Positions 58,547-64,000 of a DNA stretch of 64,000 bases are shown one piece after another. The notes under the pieces are model-generated. The model was not told the DNA's origin, searched no databases, and was given only the letters and a program-made list of their open reading frames with translations. A program made the translations under genes and the position numbers. How positions within the stretch are numbered: position 1 is the stretch's first letter; each line of letters begins with the position of its first letter. This stretch comes from Paraescarpia echinospica (lineage: Eukaryota; Annelida; Polychaeta; Sabellida; Siboglinidae): contig CM034544.1 in assembly GCA_020002185.1 (NCBI GenBank), positions 6,457,488 to 6,521,487 on the forward strand, given 5' to 3'.

Positions 58547-58735
58547 GTTCGCACGAAACATCGTTGCTCCAGTTGCCGAGTTCTGCACACCTGTGTACGC
58601 TGTCACTGCTTGTCAGGTTGTATCCGAGTGTACACGACACTTCACACGTGTCGTTGTACATTTTCGAGTCGGACGTACATGTTTTATTGGCGTACACTTC
58701 ACCCTCTAACAGACTGATGGCTGGACACGTGACGA
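58547..58735 (-). CDS. CCP gene exon: sushi module w4 (six-cysteine, A-type, unit 2)
   Basis: Same borders and phase as w6, 63 residues. KMYNDTC, HRCAELGNWSNDVSCE. Sequons NKT and NDT. Nearly identical to w2. Confidence 0.92.
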
Positions 58736-58839
58736 CTGAAAGCATTTGGCATATTTAAGATACTCACTGGTAATTATTACGTGTGATGTACCAATCATCA
58801 CATACACATACACCCGCACGCAGGTAGACGTACACACAC

Positions 58840-58985
58840 ACATGCATACATGCATACATGCATACATGCATACATGCATACATGCAAACATGCATACATG
58901 CATACATGCATACATTCATACATGCATACATGCATACATGCATACATGCATGCATGCATACTTAAATACATACATACATTCATAC
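58840..58985. repeat. CATACATG repeat, unit 2
   Basis: Tetranucleotide repeat in the same place as in unit 1, about 35 units. Confidence 0.95.
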
Positions 58986-58991
58986 CTACAG

Positions 58992-59300
58992 GATTTTAAC
59001 GGAGCCGGTCACTCAATATCCGATTTGCGTATTACAATTTTGGAATCGGGGCCATTTTCTGACGTCGCCTCACTGGAAACCATTTACAGATGAAATTGTG
59101 AATCAAAATGGATTACAAGACTTAAAATTACGCAGCCAGGGGGACTGAATGTTAGATAAGACTCTTTTGATATTATACCTTTTGTGATTCGCTTCTCCCA
59201 CCAGGGACGAACATTTGCTAAACTAGCTAAAGCCACCTATAAACTGCTACAAACCGCGTATCCAGAAATATACACGCCGAGATTTATAACAGCATTCTCA
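58992..59300 (+). pseudogene. GIY-YIG/Penelope-like fragment, unit 2
   Basis: Same content as at 56213-56520 with a few substitutions (LRITILES). It carries the same internal stop, so the fragment was already dead before the unit was duplicated. Confidence 0.45.
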
Positions 59301-59571
59301 TACATACATGCATACATACATACATACATACATATATTATTAATATTTTTAGTATATTCAAATATAATACTTCGGCAATATGTATATGAATTATGGTATG
59401 TAATGTATTGCAAATAATTATAAAACATATAACACACATAGTTATTTGTTGTACAGTGACGTTATCAAAATGTGATTAATGAATGACAAATATTGTCCGG
59501 TTAACTTAATGTTTTTCTTTACATTAAATGGATGCATTGTATGTTATATGATATAAATCAGAATAACGTAC

Positions 59572-59720
59572 GTTGGCACGGCACGTTGTTGTTCCAGTAT
59601 CTGTGTTCTGTACACCTGTGTACACCGTCATTGCTTATATCCCAACGTACATGACACTTCGCGCGTGTCGTTGTACCCTTTTGTTTCTGATGTACACGTT
59701 TCATCGGTGTATATTAATAC
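59572..59720 (-). pseudogene. dead CCP exon, unit 2
   Basis: Shares the 5' loss, the Cys to Arg change and the 8-bp deletion with the unit 1 copy, so it was inherited in the dead state. Confidence 0.85.
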
Positions 59721-59904
59721 TGAGCGCCACTGGTGGCAGCTGTGTTTTGAATATGCTCGTGGGTTTCACTAGTTTAATGCCTGTTCTAAACATTCGATCA
59801 TCGTTATAATTGTACAGCCGTTTTATGATACTACGCGCTATGCTTGGGTTCATGCTGATTGGAACTATGTGTGATATTTGGACACCTTACGAGACGAAAC
59901 GTAC

Positions 59905-60090
59905 CTTCGCACGATACGTCGTTGCTCCAGTTGCCGTGCTCTGTACACCTGTGTAAGTTGTTGCTAGATGTCAGGTTGTATCCGAGTGTACACGACACAG
60001 CACACGTGTCGTTGTACACTTTTGTATCTGACGTGCACGTTGCGTTGGTGTACTCACCCTCGAGAAGTTGGATGGGAAGACACGTTATCA
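59905..60090 (-). CDS. CCP gene exon: sushi module w3 (six-cysteine, B-type, unit 2)
   Basis: As w5 but with a 3-bp in-frame deletion (GEYTN instead of GEMYTN), leaving 62 residues. ITCLPIQLL at the start. All six cysteines and both splice sites are intact. Confidence 0.92.
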
Positions 60091-60501
60091 CTGAAGATGT
60101 ATGGCATACACATTAATCAGGCTTTTCCGTTGAAAATAAAACCATGATGAACAAGGAAATGAACACGTAACACCGTGGGTGTGCGCCGTACTCTTTCGCA
60201 GCATCAACTAAACTTCGTCCGGATTGAGTTCTTGATTGGGGAAACCAATCAGGTTGCGACTAACTTCAAACAGTAATTACATGGACTTGCGATTAATATT
60301 GTCTGTTTACAATTTGAAAATTCTGTATACCACGTTAAAGGGAGTAATAAAAGGCAATCGTTTTGGCATGTGCGCTAAAGGAGTTAATGCAATCCAACCA
60401 TTTTCAACTTCTATCAACAACATCATGTTAGTGGTTTACTCAAAATTCATTTGAAAAGAAGGATATCATTGTGAAAGCTCTCCAATGAGTCTATATTGAT
60501 T

Positions 60502-60670
60502 GACATATTGATACATGCCCCCGATGACATATTGATAGATGCTCCCGATGACGTATTGATACATGCCCCCGATGACATATTGATACATGCCCCCGATGAC
60601 GTATTTATACATGCCCCCGATGACATATTGATACATGCCCCCGATGACATGTTGATACATGCCCCCGATG
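60502..60670. repeat. 24-bp minisatellite, unit 2 (about 7 copies)
   Basis: GATGACATATTGATACATGC units. The pattern of variants (GATAGATGCTCCC, TATTTATAC) is shared with unit 3. Confidence 0.95.
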
Positions 60671-61337
60671 CTTAACCAATAAGTGCTTGGAGCTTCGTTG
60701 ACTTTGACTGTGATATGTTGATTTTCATGTACTCTTCGATTTATCCAACTGATACATAACCTTGTAACCCGTGTCATAATGCAATATCGTGCGTCATGTG
60801 CACGTAAATTGTTTAATTGTTACAGCGTCAAAGCAAATTGGGCAATACAAAATTGCTTCTCACTGCTGAGTCTAATGTAGATAGACGTACCAATTGTCGA
60901 AATAGACTTGTCAAAATATACATACAAAACAACTTACTTAATTGCAAGTGGCATGATCAGCTGAGAAAATTAAATTAAAACGCGAACAAAACGTTAGCTG
61001 AAAAATATAAACAGTGCAACGTAATATTCCCAGTTCTCGGTTAATTAATTAATTCATACGCCTAGGCAAAATGCGATTGTTTCACTTTAACGGGTATTCA
61101 TAATTGTTTCCCTTTAACATCAAAATTGCAATATATTGATATCATTAATCGCAGCTTGGTTGGCCGCATAGAATCAGCATATACTCTAGTGTTAAAATAG
61201 GATTGTCTTGTGAAGACCATTAACGGTAGTGTTAAACATGTTACATATTTACAACCCAACAAATAGTTTTACATTAAATTTATATCATATTATAGTAGTG
61301 GCCGTTATTGGTGATATTTCTGCAAGATATAACGTAC

Positions 61338-61526
61338 GTTCGCACGAAACATCGTTGCTCCAGTTGCCGAGTTCTGTACACCTGTGTACATAGTCACTGC
61401 TTGTCAGGTTGTATCCGAGTGTACACGACACTTCACACGTGTCGTTGTACATTTTCGAGTCGGACGTACATGTTTTATTGGCGTACACTTCACCCTCTAA
61501 CAGTCTGATGGCTGGACACGTGACGA
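61338..61526 (-). CDS. CCP gene exon: sushi module w2 (six-cysteine, A-type, unit 3)
   Basis: Acceptor AAATGCTTTCAG, donor GTACGT, phase 1, 63 residues. VTCPAIRLLEGEVYANKTC, SSDYVHRCTELGNWSNDVSC. Substitutions relative to w4: Ser to Arg, Ser to Tyr and Ala to Thr. Confidence 0.92.
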
Positions 61527-61629
61527 CTGAAAGCATTTGGCATATTTAAGATACTCACTGGTAATTATTACGTGTGATGTACCAATCATCACATACACAT
61601 ACACCCGCACGCAGGTAGACGTACACACA

Positions 61630-61848
61630 CACATACATACATGCATACATGCATACGTGCATACATGCATACATGCATACATGCATACATGCATACATGC
61701 ATACATGCATACATGCAAACATGCATACATTCATACATGCATACATTCATACATGCATACATGCATACATGCATACATGCATGCATGGATACATGCATAC
61801 ATGCATGCATGCATACTTAAATACATACATACATTCATACCTACAGGA
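61630..61848. repeat. CATACATG repeat, unit 3
   Basis: The longest of the three tetranucleotide arrays, about 55 units. Confidence 0.95.
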
Positions 61849-62160
61849 TTTTAACGGAGCCGGTCACTCAATATCCGATTTGCGTATTACAATTTTGGAA
61901 TCGGGGCCATTTTCTGACGTCGCCTCACTGGAAACCATTTACAGATGAAATTGTGAATCAAAATGGATTACAAGACTTAAAATTACGCAGCCAGGGGGAC
62001 TGAATGTTAGATAAGACTCTTTTGATATTATACCTTTTGTGATTCGCTTCTCCCACCAGGGACGAACATTTGCTAAACTAGCTAAAGCCACCTATAAACT
62101 GCTACAAACCGCGTATCCAGAAATATACACGCCGAGATTTATAACAGCATTCTCATACAT
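61849..62160 (+). pseudogene. GIY-YIG/Penelope-like fragment, unit 3
   Basis: Same sequence and same internal stop as in units 1 and 2. Confidence 0.45.
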
Positions 62161-62427
62161 ACATACATGCATACATACATACATACATACATTTATTAAT
62201 ATTTTTAGTATATTCAAATATTATATTTCGGCAATATGTATACGAATTATGGTATGTAATGTATTACAAATAATTATATAACATATAACACACATAGTTA
62301 TTTGTTGTATAGTGACGTTATCAAAATGTGATTAATGAATGAAAAATATTGTCTGGTTAACTTAAAGTTTTTCTTTACATTAAATGGATGCATTGTATGT
62401 TATGTGATATAAATCAGAATAACGTAC

Positions 62428-62565
62428 GTTGGCACGGCACGTAGTTGTTCTGTACACCTGTGTACACCATCATTGCTTATATCCCAACGTACATGACACT
62501 TCGCACCTGTCGTTGTACCCTTTTGTTTCTGATGTACACGTTTTATCGGTGTATATTAATACTGA
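62428..62565 (-). pseudogene. dead CCP exon, unit 3
   Basis: As in units 1 and 2, with a further deletion of about 12 bp near the 3' end (the GTTCCAGTATCTGTG stretch is missing) and additional substitutions. Confidence 0.82.
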
Positions 62566-62746
62566 GCGCCACTGGTGGCAGCTGTGTTTTGAATATGCTC
62601 GTGGGTTTCACTAGTTTAATGCCTGTTCTACACATTCGATCATCGTTATAATTGTAGAGCCGTTTTATGATACTACGCGCTATGCTTGGGTTCATGCTGA
62701 TTGGAACTATGTGTGATATTTGGACACCTTACGAGACGAAACGTAC

Positions 62747-62935
62747 CTTCGCACGATACGTCGTTGCTCCAGTTGCCGTGCTCTGTACACCTGTGTAAGT
62801 TGTTGCTAGATGTCAGGTTGTATCCGAGTGTACACGACACAGCACACGTGTCGTTGTACACTTTTGTATCTGACGTGCACGTTGCGTTGGTGTACATCTC
62901 ACCCTCGAGAAGTTGGATGGGAAGACACGTTATCA
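62747..62935 (-). CDS. CCP gene exon: sushi module w1 (six-cysteine, B-type, unit 3; first exon in window)
   Basis: Acceptor ATACATCTTCAG, donor GTACGT, phase 1, 63 residues. ITCLPIQLLEGEMYTNATC, CAVSCTLGYNL, CTEHGNWSNDVSCEG. The gene continues upstream past position 64000; the signal peptide and any earlier modules are outside. Confidence 0.92.
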
Positions 62936-63346
62936 CTGAAGATGTATGGCACACACATTAATCAGGCATTTCCGTTGAAAATAAAACCACGATGAACAAG
63001 GAAATGAACACGTAACACCGTGGATGTGTTCCGTACTCTTTCGCAGCATCAACTAAACTTCGTCCGGATTGAGTTCTTGATTGGGGAAACCAATCAGGTT
63101 GCGACTAACTTCAAACAGTAATTACATGGACTTGCGATTAATATTGTCTGTTTACAATTTGAAAATTCTGTATACCACGTTAAAGGGGGTAATAAAAGGC
63201 AATCGTTTTGGCATGTGCGCTAAAGGAGTTAATGCAATCCAACCATTTTCAACTTCTATCAACAACATCATGTCAGTGGTTTACTCAAAATTCATTTGAA
63301 AAGAAGGATATCATTGTGAAAGCTCTCCAATGAGTCTATATTGATT

Positions 63347-63515
63347 GACATATTGATACATGCCCCCGATGACATATTGATAGATGCTCCCGATGACGTA
63401 TTGATACATGCCCCCGATGACATATTGATACATGCCCCCGATGACGTATTTATACATGCCCCCGATGACATATTGATACATGCCCCCGATGACATGTTGA
63501 TACATGCCCCCGATG
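63347..63515. repeat. 24-bp minisatellite, unit 3 (about 7 copies)
   Basis: Identical in order of variants to the unit 2 array, supporting a very recent duplication of units 2 and 3. Confidence 0.95.
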
Positions 63516-64000
63516 CTTAACCAATAAGTGCTTGGAGCTTCGTTGACTTTGACTGTGATATGTTGATTTTCATGTACTCTTCGATTTATCCAGCTGATAC
63601 ATAACCTTGTAACCCGTGTCATAATGCAATATCGTGCGTCATGTGCACGTAAAAATTTTAATTGTTACAGCGTCAAAGCAAATTGGGCAATACAAAATCG
63701 CTTCTCACTGCTGAGTTTAATGTAGATAGACGTACCAATTGTCGAAATAGACTTGTCAAAATATACATACAAAACAACTTACTTAATTGCAAGTGGCATG
63801 ATCAGCTGAGAAAATAAGATTAAAACGCGAACAAAACGTTAGCTGAAAAATATAAACAGTGCAACGTAATATTCCCAGTTCTCGGTTAATTAATTAATTC
63901 ATACGCCTAGGCAAAATGCGATTGTTTCCCTTTAACGGGTATTCATAATTGTTTCCCTTTAACATCAAAATTGCAATATATTGATATCATTAATCGCAGC

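Larger units (their letters stand above)
55754..64000 (-). repeat. tandem array of a 2.8-kb unit containing CCP exons, about 2.95 copies in the window
   Basis: Unit starts (A exons) at 55754, 58547 and 61338: spacings 2793 and 2791 bp. Each unit has an A-type CCP exon, a CATA/CATG repeat, a Penelope-like fragment, a dead CCP exon, a B-type CCP exon and a 24-bp minisatellite in the same order. Long stretches differ by only a few bases per hundred, including intron sequence. The third copy is cut by the window edge just before the next A exon would begin, so more copies may follow. Confidence 0.95.

Overview
The window is eukaryotic (animal) genomic DNA. Its coding capacity is split into short exons with GT/AG borders, and it is dense in microsatellites, minisatellites and degenerate retroelements. 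A modular extracellular protein, APE-type LINEs, Penelope-like elements (PLEs), tRNA-derived SINEs and MITE-like elements together suggest a marine invertebrate, perhaps a mollusc or another lophotrochozoan. That placement is inference; no species can be named from the sequence alone.

The main gene is on the minus strand. It enters at the right edge (position 64000) and ends at 33813. I find 21 exons that each encode one sushi/CCP (complement control protein) module, then a last exon with one transmembrane helix and a basic tail. All 21 CCP exons are 171-189 bp, divisible by three, and begin and end in phase 1, so modules can be added or lost without breaking the frame. The nine upstream modules (52932-62935) have six cysteines, as in selectin-type sushi modules. 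The twelve downstream modules (35443-51118) are mostly of the classical four-cysteine type. The visible part encodes about 1,280 residues of ectodomain plus about 92 residues of stalk, membrane helix and tail. The signal peptide lies outside the window.

Right part (55.7-64 kb): a segment of about 2.8 kb is repeated head to tail nearly three times and continues past the edge. Each unit carries two good CCP exons, one dead CCP exon, a Penelope-like fragment between CATA repeats, and a 24-bp minisatellite. The copies are very similar, so the exon array appears to have expanded recently. Elsewhere in the gene (50.7 and 52.0-52.9 kb), the 3' end of an exon with its splice donor has been amplified as short tandem repeats.

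Left part (1-33.7 kb): no complete host gene is visible. At 2787-2898 (minus) there is a likely first exon encoding a signal peptide and ending in a phase-1 donor; its gene would continue off the left edge. The rest is repeats: LINEs at 4.5-6.8, 9.6-10.5, 11.0-11.9, 15.3-16.8, 17.3-18.4 and 26.5-29.3 kb, PLE pieces at 18.9, 20 and 31 kb, and large minisatellites at 7.5-9.1 (43 bp), 11.9-12.9 (47 bp), 12.9-14.2 (24 bp) and 32.4-33.6 kb (39 bp). Introns of the CCP gene hold further LINEs (36-39 and 40.7-43.3 kb), a 5'-truncated PLE with inverted terminal repeats and hammerhead-like motifs (43.3-44.6 kb), and two palindromic foldback elements with 7-bp target duplications (34.2-35.0 and 46.6-47.45 kb), the second inside a SINE.
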